7,252 bases of DNA from Lachnospiraceae bacterium UBA2734 (lineage in GTDB: Bacteria; Bacillota; Clostridia; Lachnospirales; Lachnospiraceae). Below, in pieces: positions 1 through 5,555 of this stretch. The stretch spans positions 1-7,252 of the forward strand of contig DEKA01000020.1 of assembly GCA_002353635.1 (NCBI GenBank). Direction: 5' to 3'. A program made the position numbers and the translations under genes. Numbering within the stretch: the stretch's first letter is position 1; the number at the start of each line of letters is the position of its first letter. The notes under the pieces were generated by a model. That model did not search any database, had not been told where the DNA came from, and was given only the letters and a program-made list of their open reading frames with translations.

Positions 1-2
1 AT

Positions 3-1151
3 GTGGTCAACACCGGTGCACAGGTGAAGGCGGAGGATCCCATCAGTGCGGAGCGCAAGGATGAGATCGGGCAGCTCGTTTATGAGCCTGACCTTAAGCT
101 TGAGCAGATCGAAAATCTGAATCTCCAGGAGCTGACATTCCTCATGGGCACAATGGAGGTCTTCAACCAGAAGGCTCCCCTGAAGAATTTCGCGGCGAAC
201 CACCGCGTGTGCCACAATGAGCTGCTCCGCCGCGTGCAGAGTGCCGAAAAGATTTATATCATCTATGACAAGAGAACGGGATATCCCCTGCTCGATACCG
301 GCTGCGCGCTGATCTATCTTGACAAGGATCATGCGGATCTCGCCTCTAAGATGTATAACGCGCAGTTCCGCGACACCGTTGTCGTGGAGAGGCCGGGCGT
401 CAATGTGAAGCCGGATGAGAACGGCAGGACGCCCATGTCCGTCTTTGATTTTCTGTATTACATCGGGGCAGAGAATCTTCTTGTGGACAATGGCTGGTAT
501 AAGGCACTGGTTGGCCGCACGGAGATCTCAGCACCTCCGATCTACAACGTAGATCCGAAGAAGGAGCAGCCTGCTGCACCTCGCCTTGCGTTCGCCATGC
601 TCGATTTTGTACAGGAGATCCGCTGGCCGGTCAAGTACCAGAACCGCGACAAGGTTATCCTGAGAAAGCAAAACCGCATGTTCGATGTGCTGAAGACTTC
701 GAGGCTCGTCGTCCCGATGTCTGTCATTCCGGCGAAGAACCCCGGTGAGAAGCCGGAGGCAAGGCTGCCTATCGCCAATAACAAGGACAAGAAGTTCCTT
801 CCTGTCTTCACGGATTTTCTGGAGTACGGCAGAAAGTTCGGACCGCAGGCAGGTGAGGCGGCAAAGGCCTTTCATCCGATGGGCGTTCAGTTCTCCGGCA
901 TTGAGAATTTCCTGAACGGCGACGCCGTGGACGGGATTCTGATCAACGGCGGCGGGGAGGGTATCATCATCCCCAATGCGAAGATCAAAGAGCTCCTTCA
1001 CCCGAAGGAAGAGGGCAAGGTGATCCAGATGCCCAATGCCTTTAAGGCACAGGGCACTGCACAGACAGAACAGTCTGATGGAGAGCCGGCTGCGGACACA
1101 GACGCACAGCAGGGCGGAGCATCCGCAGATGCACCGAAGCCTGAGGATTGA
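3..1151 (+). CDS. SseB-family protein with two related halves, possibly 5'-truncated
   Basis: Function unknown. The fold resembles the SseB family, named after an E. coli serine-sensitivity protein and common as an accessory protein in Firmicutes. Residues about 225-332 give the clearest match: RLVVPMSV, then FLPVFTDFLEYGRKF (265-279), then DAVDGILINGGGEGIIIP (307-324), the strand / 'pvFTd' / 'g.iiNp' order of SseB domains. Residues about 82-172 look like a weaker copy (KIYIIYDK, GCALIYLDKDHADLASKMY, ENLLVDNGWYKALVGRTEI), so the protein seems to hold two tandem modules. The tail from about 347 is acidic, rich in Ala, Gln and Asp, and probably disordered. No signal peptide or membrane segment is seen. 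The first in-frame start is a GTG at base 3, but only two bases precede it, so no ribosome binding site can be judged and the true start may lie outside the window. It converges on tmcAL. Family call moderate, function unassigned. Confidence 0.62.
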   Translation: MVNTGAQVKAEDPISAERKDEIGQLVYEPDLKLEQIENLNLQELTFLMGTMEVFNQKAPLKNFAANHRVCHNELLRRVQSAEKIYIIYDKRTGYPLLDTGCALIYLDKDHADLASKMYNAQFRDTVVVERPGVNVKPDENGRTPMSVFDFLYYIGAENLLVDNGWYKALVGRTEISAPPIYNVDPKKEQPAAPRLAFAMLDFVQEIRWPVKYQNRDKVILRKQNRMFDVLKTSRLVVPMSVIPAKNPGEKPEARLPIANNKDKKFLPVFTDFLEYGRKFGPQAGEAAKAFHPMGVQFSGIENFLNGDAVDGILINGGGEGIIIPNAKIKELLHPKEEGKVIQMPNAFKAQGTAQTEQSDGEPAADTDAQQGGASADAPKPED

Positions 1152-1173
1152 TGTTCTATATAGAGACTGCCGG

Positions 1174-1224
1174 AAAAAAGAGCGGACACATCTCAGATTT
1201 GTTCTTTGAGATGTGCCCGCTCTT
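1174..1224 (-). terminator. Intrinsic terminator of tmcAL (minus strand)
   Basis: Arms 1178-1194 and 1208-1224 pair over 17 bp with a single A/C mismatch, and an A-T pair (1195/1207) closes the loop. On the minus strand the hairpin runs into six T residues (the A run at 1174-1179), the classic intrinsic terminator layout. It lies 37-87 bases beyond the tmcAL stop. On the plus strand the bases after the stem (CTGTCTGCG) are a poor T tract, so it should stop the upstream SseB-like gene less well. Confidence 0.8.
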
Positions 1225-1260
1225 CTGTCTGCGTTCTCTGAAAATAAGGCTTTTAATAGC

Positions 1261-2652
1261 TCACATCATAACAGGCTGTTTGGAAGCTTCAGGGACAGAA
1301 GGCGCATCCGGAATCCTGCGGTTTCGCTGGAGCAGATCATAGAGGGCGCTTGCGCGCAGGTCAGATCGCAGCATCTGATCAAAGGGAGACGGGATAACCG
1401 TGCTCCCTTTTTTTATATCAGAGAGGCGCGTGATGAGCGGAAAGGTGCCGTTTCTGCTGATGCTGCCGAGGAGATCCCTGGACGTCCTTTTCATGCCCAG
1501 AACCCGCGCATAGCCGATGGAGCCTGCCTGCCCATACGCCTGCAGATCACTGCTGCGCACATCCAGGAGGATATGAAGAAGCGAACGGGAGACTCTGGCC
1601 ATTGTCACATTCTTTGTTTTGACGAGGACCCTGAACTGCTCGAAATCTGTGTACGCCGGAAGGCATTTGCAGATCCTCGCCGCGAGGTCCGGGGAGACAT
1701 CCTGATAAAGATGTGTACATAAATTGTCCTCTGTCAGCCGGATCAGTTCCGCCCCGAGAGGGAGGGAGAGGTCGGAAGGCCAGATGCCTGTGCAGCCGCT
1801 ATCGCGCATCCTCTCACGGATTGCAGAGGCGGAATCAGTCCGGATCCTCTTTACGGCATGCGGAAGAATAGAAGGCGATAGAAGGGATGCGCGCTCTCTC
1901 ACAGCTCCTGCAGCTGGGAATGCATCTGTTCCCTGATACTCCGATCCGCGGCTGCCTTCCGGTATGTCGGCAGGTCCTTGATGATCTGTTCCCTGATACG
2001 CCGATCTGCGGCTGCCTTTTGGCATTTCGGCGGGTCCTTGATGATCTGTCCCCCGATACACCGATCCGTGAGATTGTCCATACGGAAATTTTTCCTGCGG
2101 GTGCTGTGAAGAGTGCGGCATCCGGCATGATGAGAAGAGAGTGCGCAGATACATTGTGCCAAGTGTATCGTTCGCCTCCGCACCTTCCGGGAGAGGTGCA
2201 CCGGCAGCAGACAGGGCCTCCGCATAGGCCTTGGGATAAGGTAATCCCGACTCGAGAGCGCGGCGAAGCGTTTCCTGCAGCAGGGGTGACTCGTCCAGGG
2301 ATGCGGCGGCACAGCGGGAAAGCGCTTCGACCTCTCCGGTCTCCGATCCGAAAAAGAGATCTGTCACGACGCCAAGACCTTCAAGAAGCGTGACAGCCCC
2401 CCGCGCAAAGACCTCGGCAGCGCCTGTCGCATAAGGAAGAGGGAGCTCGAGAACCAGATCAGCACCGGACTGGAGGAGCTGCGCAGCCCTTGTCTCTTTG
2501 CTCTGCACGGCGGGCTCACCCCGCTGTACGAAATCGCCGGACATACAGACGATAATCCTGTCCATTTCATATTCTTCCCTCACTGTTTTGAGGAGATAGC
2601 GGTGTCCGTCGTGCAGAGGATTGCACTCCATGATGATGCCTGCGACTCTCAT
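1261..2652 (-). CDS. tmcAL: tRNA(Met) cytidine acetate ligase TmcAL (formerly YlbM) with a repeat-bearing insert
   Basis: TmcAL activates acetate with ATP and places the acetyl group on the wobble cytidine of elongator tRNA-Met, giving ac4C34; it acts in the cytosol. Family signs: nucleotidyltransferase start VAGIIMECNPLHDGHRYL with HxGH at residues 14-17, MSGDFVQRGEPA (37-48), GADLVLELPLPYA (63-75), LFFGSETGE (99-107), NDTLG (161-165), SASAIR (274-279), and C-terminal TKNVTMARVSRSLLHILLD (346-364), YARVLGMKR (381-389) and SDLRASALY (430-438). At 463 aa it exceeds the roughly 400-415 usual, because of an insert between NDTLG and LPHAVKRI (about 171-262). That insert is hydrophilic, Gly/Ser/Pro-rich and contains a 20-residue tandem repeat. 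The GYHD-type segment I expect before SASAIR seems missing. Start supported by AGAGAGG (2659-2665), six bases upstream. It has its own promoter and is divergent from pta. The reading frame is intact. Identity strong; activity of this variant untested. Confidence 0.9.
   Translation of the reverse strand: MRVAGIIMECNPLHDGHRYLLKTVREEYEMDRIIVCMSGDFVQRGEPAVQSKETRAAQLLQSGADLVLELPLPYATGAAEVFARGAVTLLEGLGVVTDLFFGSETGEVEALSRCAAASLDESPLLQETLRRALESGLPYPKAYAEALSAAGAPLPEGAEANDTLGTMYLRTLFSSCRMPHSSQHPQEKFPYGQSHGSVYRGTDHQGPAEMPKGSRRSAYQGTDHQGPADIPEGSRGSEYQGTDAFPAAGAVRERASLLSPSILPHAVKRIRTDSASAIRERMRDSGCTGIWPSDLSLPLGAELIRLTEDNLCTHLYQDVSPDLAARICKCLPAYTDFEQFRVLVKTKNVTMARVSRSLLHILLDVRSSDLQAYGQAGSIGYARVLGMKRTSRDLLGSISRNGTFPLITRLSDIKKGSTVIPSPFDQMLRSDLRASALYDLLQRNRRIPDAPSVPEASKQPVMM
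1381..1418 (+). terminator. Plus-strand terminator embedded in the 3' part of tmcAL
   Basis: AAAGGGAG (1381-1388) plus ACGG (1389-1392) pair with CCGT (1398-1401) plus CTCCCTTT (1403-1410), a 12-bp stem with a five-base loop and one bulged G (1402). A run of T continues to 1414, then ATAT. Read on the plus strand this is a textbook intrinsic terminator, but it lies antisense within tmcAL codons (KKGSTVIPSPF on the minus strand). It would stop transcripts arriving from the convergent SseB-like gene. The structure is seen directly; its use is inferred. Confidence 0.55.
1924..2069 (-). repeat. 60-bp tandem repeat (about 2.4 copies) inside tmcAL
   Basis: With a period of exactly 60 bp, bases 1921-1980 and 1981-2040 agree at about 50 of 60 positions, and a third, more diverged partial copy runs from 2041 to about 2069. 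The period is 20 codons, so the tmcAL frame is kept. The protein reads two units of YxGTDHQGPA(E/D)xPxGSRxS (residues 199-218 and 219-238) followed by a partial YQGTD (239-243). The units are hydrophilic and probably disordered. The frame preservation suggests in-frame duplication within the gene. Confidence 0.9.
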
Positions 2653-2688
2653 TGAAAACCTCTCTCTTGTCTTCTTATCTGCAATGTG

Positions 2689-2703
2689 TCCCGCAATGCG
2701 GGA
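2689..2703 (-). promoter_or_regulatory. 15-bp perfect palindrome in the tmcAL leader
   Basis: TCCCGCA-A-TGCGGGA is a perfect 7+1+7 dyad, 37-51 bases upstream of the tmcAL start. In the tmcAL transcript it could form a six-pair GC-rich hairpin with a three-base loop. No T run follows, so it is not a terminator. It could be a protein site or a small leader hairpin; nothing in the sequence decides between them. Confidence 0.4.
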
Positions 2704-2784
2704 GAGATCAGGAATTTATCTGTCCCGTCTGTGCGGCTTTTTCTGTCTTTTGCCTGCATGCTTGTTATTGAAAATATGGCGTTA

Positions 2785-2846
2785 TCTGTCTGAATTTCTG
2801 AGATATTATACACTTATACAGAAATTGTACGAACTTGTCAGACAGA
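2785..2846. promoter_or_regulatory. Nested inverted repeats over the divergent promoters
   Basis: The outer pair is TCTGTCTGA (2785-2793) and TCAGACAGA (2838-2846). The inner pair is AATTTCTG (2793-2800) and CAGAAATT (2819-2826), with an AT-rich 18-base centre. The left arms are continuous, while the right arms are split by 11 bases. The inner pair brackets the tmcAL -10 region, and the outer right arm covers its -35 box and the TTGTCA candidate for pta. The arrangement suits an operator controlling both directions, but no regulator can be named. Confidence 0.45.
2813..2841 (-). promoter_or_regulatory. Probable sigma-A promoter of tmcAL
   Basis: On the minus strand, CTGACA (complement of 2836-2841) is followed after 17 bases by TATAAG (complement of 2813-2818); each hexamer matches five of six consensus bases. 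A second AT-rich box, TATAAT (complement of 2805-2810), lies just downstream but lacks a matching -35. Transcription would begin near 2806, giving a leader of about 150 bases before the tmcAL start. Confidence 0.6.
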
Positions 2847-2860
2847 CAATATGATATACT
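2825..2860 (+). promoter_or_regulatory. Candidate pta promoter region, boxes uncertain
   Basis: Two imperfect solutions overlap. TTGTCA (2835-2840) with TATACT (2855-2860) has good hexamers but only 14 bases between them. TTGTAC (2825-2830) with TATGAT (2850-2855) has 19 bases. A third, weaker choice further down is TTGATG (2892-2897), 17 bases, TATCTT (2915-2920). Any of these would leave a leader of roughly 150-215 bases before pta. The TTGTCA box overlaps the opposed tmcAL -35 on the other strand. Confidence 0.35.
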
Positions 2861-3081
2861 TTTAACAATGATGATAATAAATTAACTAAGCTTGATGTTT
2901 CTTTTGTTCTATTTTATCTTATAACATGTGTCGGAACGCGGCAATGAACTGCACGGTGCTTCTTTCGTTGAAGGAGAGATGAACACCAGTTCCGGCGGAA
3001 TCTGTTTTCCGCGGCGAGCGGGAGTAAACGAACAGACAATTTCACATTGTGAAACTAATATAGTCAAGGAGGACTACAGTC
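2861..3081 (+). other. Long untranslated leader of pta
   Basis: AT-rich to about 2925, then GC-richer to pta. I see no convincing small gene in it and no riboswitch I recognise. A short hairpin is possible at GCGGAA / TTCCGC near 2995-3012, and the dyad at 3040-3054 is listed separately. The stretch ends in a strong ribosome binding site AAGGAGG (3066-3072), nine bases before the pta ATG. Confidence 0.4.
3040..3054 (+). promoter_or_regulatory. 15-bp palindrome just upstream of the pta ribosome binding site
   Basis: TTTCACA-T-TGTGAAA is a perfect 7+1+7 dyad ending 11 bases before AAGGAGG. An overlapping pair ACAAT (3036-3040) / ATTGT (3046-3050) adds symmetry. As RNA it makes only a weak six-pair stem, so a DNA-binding operator within the transcribed leader seems more likely. 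It does not match the CcpA cre consensus. No regulator is assigned. Confidence 0.4.
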
Positions 3082-4086
3082 ATGGCATTTATCGATGGAA
3101 TCAAGGAGAAGGCAAAAAAGGATGTCAAGATGATCATTCTGCCCGAGTCCGAGGATGAGAGAACGATCCGCGCTGCCGCAAAGGTTATGGAGGACGGCAT
3201 CGCAAAGATCACACTGATCGGCAATCCCGACACGATCAAGAAGGATGCAGCCAGATACGGCGTTGATGTCTCCGGTGCAAAGATTGTAGATCCTGAGAAC
3301 TGCGACAAGTTCGACACTTATGCGAATACGCTCTATGAGCTGAGAAAGAAGAAGGGCATGACTCCCGAGGGAGCAAAGGAAGCTCTTCTCGCCGACAGAA
3401 CAATGTTCGGTGTTGTCATGGTCAAGTGCGGCGACGGCGACGGCCTCGTCTCCGGCGCATGCCACTCCACAGCCAACACACTGCGCCCGGCTCTTCAGGT
3501 TCTGAAGACTGCGCCCGGCGCCAAGCTCGTATCGGCTTTCTTCCTTATGGATGTGCCGAACTGCGAGTACGGTGACCATGGCACATTTATTTTCGCGGAT
3601 TCCGGACTGAACCAGGATCCCGATTCCGAGCAGCTGGCTGATATCGCCAATGACTCCGCGAAGAGCTTCAAGGCTCTTGTCGGAGACGATCCTTACGTTG
3701 CCTTCATTTCCCACTCCACAAAGGGCTCCGCGAAGCACGCACTGGTTGATAAGGTGGTCAATGCTGTGAAGTCTGCGCACGAGCAGTATCCCGATCTTGT
3801 CTGCGACGGCGAGCTTCAGGTAGATGCTGCCATCGTTCCTTCCGTAGCTGCCAGCAAGGCACCCGGATCCCCGGTTGCGGGCAAGGCAAACGTCCTTATT
3901 TTCCCGAATCTGGACTGCGGCAACTCCGCTTATAAGCTCGTGCAGAGACTGGCAAAGGCTGAGGCATACGGCCCTATGCTGCAGGGCATCGCAAAGCCGG
4001 TCAACGATCTCTCCAGAGGGTGCAGCTGGGAGGACATCGTCGGCGTTGTAGCACTTACATCCGTACAGGCGCAGATCGCAAGATAG
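3082..4086 (+). CDS. pta: Phosphate acetyltransferase
   Basis: Pta converts acetyl-CoA and phosphate to acetyl phosphate and CoA, the first step of the cytosolic pathway that ends in acetate and ATP. The 334-aa length fits the short, single-domain class without the N-terminal DRTGG/CobB-like regions of enterobacterial Pta. Motifs: LPESEDERTIRAA (20-32), GDGDGLVSGACHSTANTLRP (117-136), DHGTFIFADSGLNQDPDSEQ (165-184), ISHSTKGSAKH (209-219), DGELQVDAAIVP (242-253), PNLDCGNSAYKL (275-286), GPMLQG (297-302). LSRGCSWEDIVG (310-321) supplies Ser311, Arg312 and Asp318, with the spacing of catalytic Ser309, Arg310 and Asp316 of Methanosarcina Pta. ATG with AAGGAGG nine bases upstream sets the start. 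ackA follows after 87 bases that contain a terminator-like hairpin, so the two are co-oriented but perhaps not evenly co-expressed. Identity very secure. Confidence 0.97.
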   Translation: MAFIDGIKEKAKKDVKMIILPESEDERTIRAAAKVMEDGIAKITLIGNPDTIKKDAARYGVDVSGAKIVDPENCDKFDTYANTLYELRKKKGMTPEGAKEALLADRTMFGVVMVKCGDGDGLVSGACHSTANTLRPALQVLKTAPGAKLVSAFFLMDVPNCEYGDHGTFIFADSGLNQDPDSEQLADIANDSAKSFKALVGDDPYVAFISHSTKGSAKHALVDKVVNAVKSAHEQYPDLVCDGELQVDAAIVPSVAASKAPGSPVAGKANVLIFPNLDCGNSAYKLVQRLAKAEAYGPMLQGIAKPVNDLSRGCSWEDIVGVVALTSVQAQIAR

Positions 4087-4103
4087 GCTGTTATTCATCC
4101 GGA

Positions 4104-4144
4104 AAGCCCTGTGATACTTCCAGAAGTCTCACAGGGCTTCTTTT
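4104..4144 (+). terminator. Terminator-like hairpin between pta and ackA
   Basis: AAGCCCTGTGA (4104-4114) pairs with TCACAGGGCTT (4129-4139). After one mismatch (4115/4128), ACTT pairs with AAGT around a CCAG tetraloop. The stem therefore has 15 pairs, and a T-rich tail (TTCTTTT) follows. It starts 18 bases after the pta stop and ends 30 bases before ackA. It looks like an intrinsic terminator. Because no ackA promoter is apparent in the remaining space, partial read-through or RNA processing is likely. Confidence 0.72.
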
Positions 4145-4173
4145 CGGATCACAAGAGACAGGGAGAGTTTTTC

Positions 4174-5379
4174 ATGAATATTCTGGTTATCAACTGCGGC
4201 AGCTCGTCGCTCAAATTTCAGGTGATCGATACTGACACACGTGCGTGCATCGCAAAGGGCCTGTGCGAGAGAATCGGCATAGACGGCGCCTTCACTTATG
4301 AGAATCTGCGCGACAATACGGGCAAGATGAAGTCAAATCCGGAAATCGCAGATCACAAGATGGGCATCAGTATTGTTCTGGATGCACTGACAGATCCCAA
4401 GACAGGTGTCATTCATTCTCTCAAAGAGATCGGCGCAGTAGGCCACCGCATTGTACACGGCGGAGAGAAGTTCACAAAGTCTGTTCTTATTACAGACGAT
4501 GTGATCAGCGGAATCCGTGAAGTCTCTGAGCTTGCGCCTCTCCACAATCCTGCCAATCTGACAGGTATTATGGCCTGCAGGGCACTCATGCCGGATACAC
4601 CTATGGTAGCAGTTTTCGATACGGCGTTCCATCAGACAATGCCGCCGAAGGCATATATGTATGCACTGCCGCTTCATTATTACACAGATTACAAGATCCG
4701 CAGGTACGGCTTCCACGGCACATCCCATGAGTTCGTCTCCAAAGAAGTGGCGCATTATCTTGGAAAGGACCCTTCCGAGCTGAAGACAATCGTCTGCCAT
4801 CTGGGCAACGGCGCGTCTGTATCAGCCGTAGATCACGGCAAGTGTGTGGACACTTCCATGGGCCTTACTCCTCTCGAAGGACTTGTGATGGGCACAAGAT
4901 GCGGCGACATTGATCCTGCCATCGTCGATTACATCATGAGTAAGACGCACATCTCTGCTTATGACGTCGACCAGATGATGAACAAGGAGTCCGGCGTATA
5001 CGGCCTCTCCGGCGGTCTCTCCTCGGATTTCAGAGATCTTGAGAAGGCGGCGGATGAGGGCAATGAGAAGGCAAAGCTCGCACTTGAGGTGTGGGCATAC
5101 AGAGTGGTGAAGTACATCGGTGCCTATGCAGCTGCCATGAATGGCGTGGATGTGATCTGCTTCACAGCAGGCGTTGGTGAGAACGACGCATGGGCGAGAG
5201 CGGAGATCTGCTCGTATCTTGGATATCTCGGCATCACGCTTGATGAGAAGGCAAATGATGTGCACGGCGAGATCAGACAGATCTCAACGCCTGAGAGCAA
5301 GGTGAAGGTCTTCGTTTTCCCGACGAATGAGGAGCTGGCGATCGCGGAGCAGACGTATGCGATTGTGAGCGGAAAGTAA
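4174..5379 (+). CDS. ackA: Acetate kinase
   Basis: AckA transfers phosphate from acetyl phosphate to ADP, giving acetate and ATP, the energy-yielding end of acetate fermentation; it is a cytosolic homodimer of the ASKHA fold. It is 401 aa, the usual length. Motifs: MNILVINCGSSSLKFQ (1-16) with Asn7, VGHRIVHGG with Arg92, APLHNP with His124, FDTAFHQTMP with Asp149, YGFHGTSH with His181, HLGNGASVSA (209-218) for phosphate binding, MGTRCGDIDP with Arg242, TAGVGEND (331-338) and PTNEELAIA with Glu386. These agree, shifted by one or two, with the known catalytic and binding residues of Methanosarcina AckA. An upstream in-frame ATG at 4111 lies inside the terminator hairpin and would add 21 residues before the conserved N terminus. 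The ATG at 4174, with AGGGAGAG (4160-4167) six bases upstream, is the better start. Product certain. Confidence 0.97.
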   Translation: MNILVINCGSSSLKFQVIDTDTRACIAKGLCERIGIDGAFTYENLRDNTGKMKSNPEIADHKMGISIVLDALTDPKTGVIHSLKEIGAVGHRIVHGGEKFTKSVLITDDVISGIREVSELAPLHNPANLTGIMACRALMPDTPMVAVFDTAFHQTMPPKAYMYALPLHYYTDYKIRRYGFHGTSHEFVSKEVAHYLGKDPSELKTIVCHLGNGASVSAVDHGKCVDTSMGLTPLEGLVMGTRCGDIDPAIVDYIMSKTHISAYDVDQMMNKESGVYGLSGGLSSDFRDLEKAADEGNEKAKLALEVWAYRVVKYIGAYAAAMNGVDVICFTAGVGENDAWARAEICSYLGYLGITLDEKANDVHGEIRQISTPESKVKVFVFPTNEELAIAEQTYAIVSGK

Positions 5380-5382
5380 TCT

Positions 5383-5441
5383 CTCGCGGAGCGCATCCGG
5401 AACAGGCTGCAGCACAGCCTGTCCCGGATGCGCTCCGCGAG
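5383..5441. other. Hairpin I: 26-pair stem directly after ackA
   Basis: An 18-bp perfect outer arm (5383-5400 with 5424-5441), one A/C mismatch (5401/5423) and eight inner pairs (5402-5409 with 5415-5422) close a five-base loop. It begins four bases after the ackA stop. Neither strand has a T run beyond the stem, so it is not a standard intrinsic terminator. It may protect the 3' end of ackA mRNA, pause polymerase, or be a remnant of a mobile repeat. The structure is certain; the role is not. Confidence 0.7.
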
Positions 5442-5491
5442 GAATACGGTAAGATGACACCAACGCAAGGATAAATAACTTTTCATGCAGC

Positions 5492-5532
5492 CGTCACAGC
5501 GACAATCCGCTTTGCTCCTTGTCGCTGTGACG
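5492..5532. other. Hairpin II: 14-pair stem in the ackA-rpmF gap
   Basis: CGTCACAGCGACAA (5492-5505) pairs perfectly with TTGTCGCTGTGACG (5519-5532) around a 13-base loop. No T tract follows. Part of its right arm can instead pair with bases beyond hairpin III (see that entry). Confidence 0.65.
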
Positions 5533-5533
5533 C

Positions 5534-5553
5534 GCAGCAGCATTTGCTGCTGC
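5534..5553. other. Hairpin III: CAG/CTG triplet-type stem
   Basis: GCAGCAGC (5534-5541) and GCTGCTGC (5546-5553) pair around ATTT. TGAC (5528-5531) and GTCA (5555-5558) could lengthen the stem, but this uses bases of both hairpin II and hairpin IV, so the structures compete. The short CAG/CTG runs resemble slippage-prone triplet repeats. Confidence 0.55.
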
Positions 5554-5555
5554 TG

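Noticed and set aside
1924..2069. 60-bp repeats as a CRISPR array
   Set aside because: The repeats are directly abutting without unique spacers, diverged, and lie in frame within a coding gene.
1887..2393. Plus-strand open frame across the tmcAL repeat region
   Set aside because: The 60-bp period keeps all frames open. The tmcAL frame has family motifs on both sides; this one has none.
2926..2950. CcpA cre site upstream of pta, as in Bacillus
   Set aside because: The nearest candidate around CGGAACGCGGCA does not match the conserved positions of the consensus.
2928..3158. Possible small protein overlapping the pta start
   Set aside because: GTG start without a ribosome binding site, and it runs out of frame into pta; no conserved features.
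3064..4098. A 344-codon open frame antisense to the whole of pta
   Set aside because: It mirrors the codon bias of pta, is Cys-rich with no recognisable domain, and has no ribosome binding site; a shadow frame.
4111..4173. Longer ackA start at 4111
   Set aside because: It would begin inside the terminator hairpin and add 21 residues before the invariant MNILVINCGSSS; no ribosome binding site precedes it, whereas 4174 has one.
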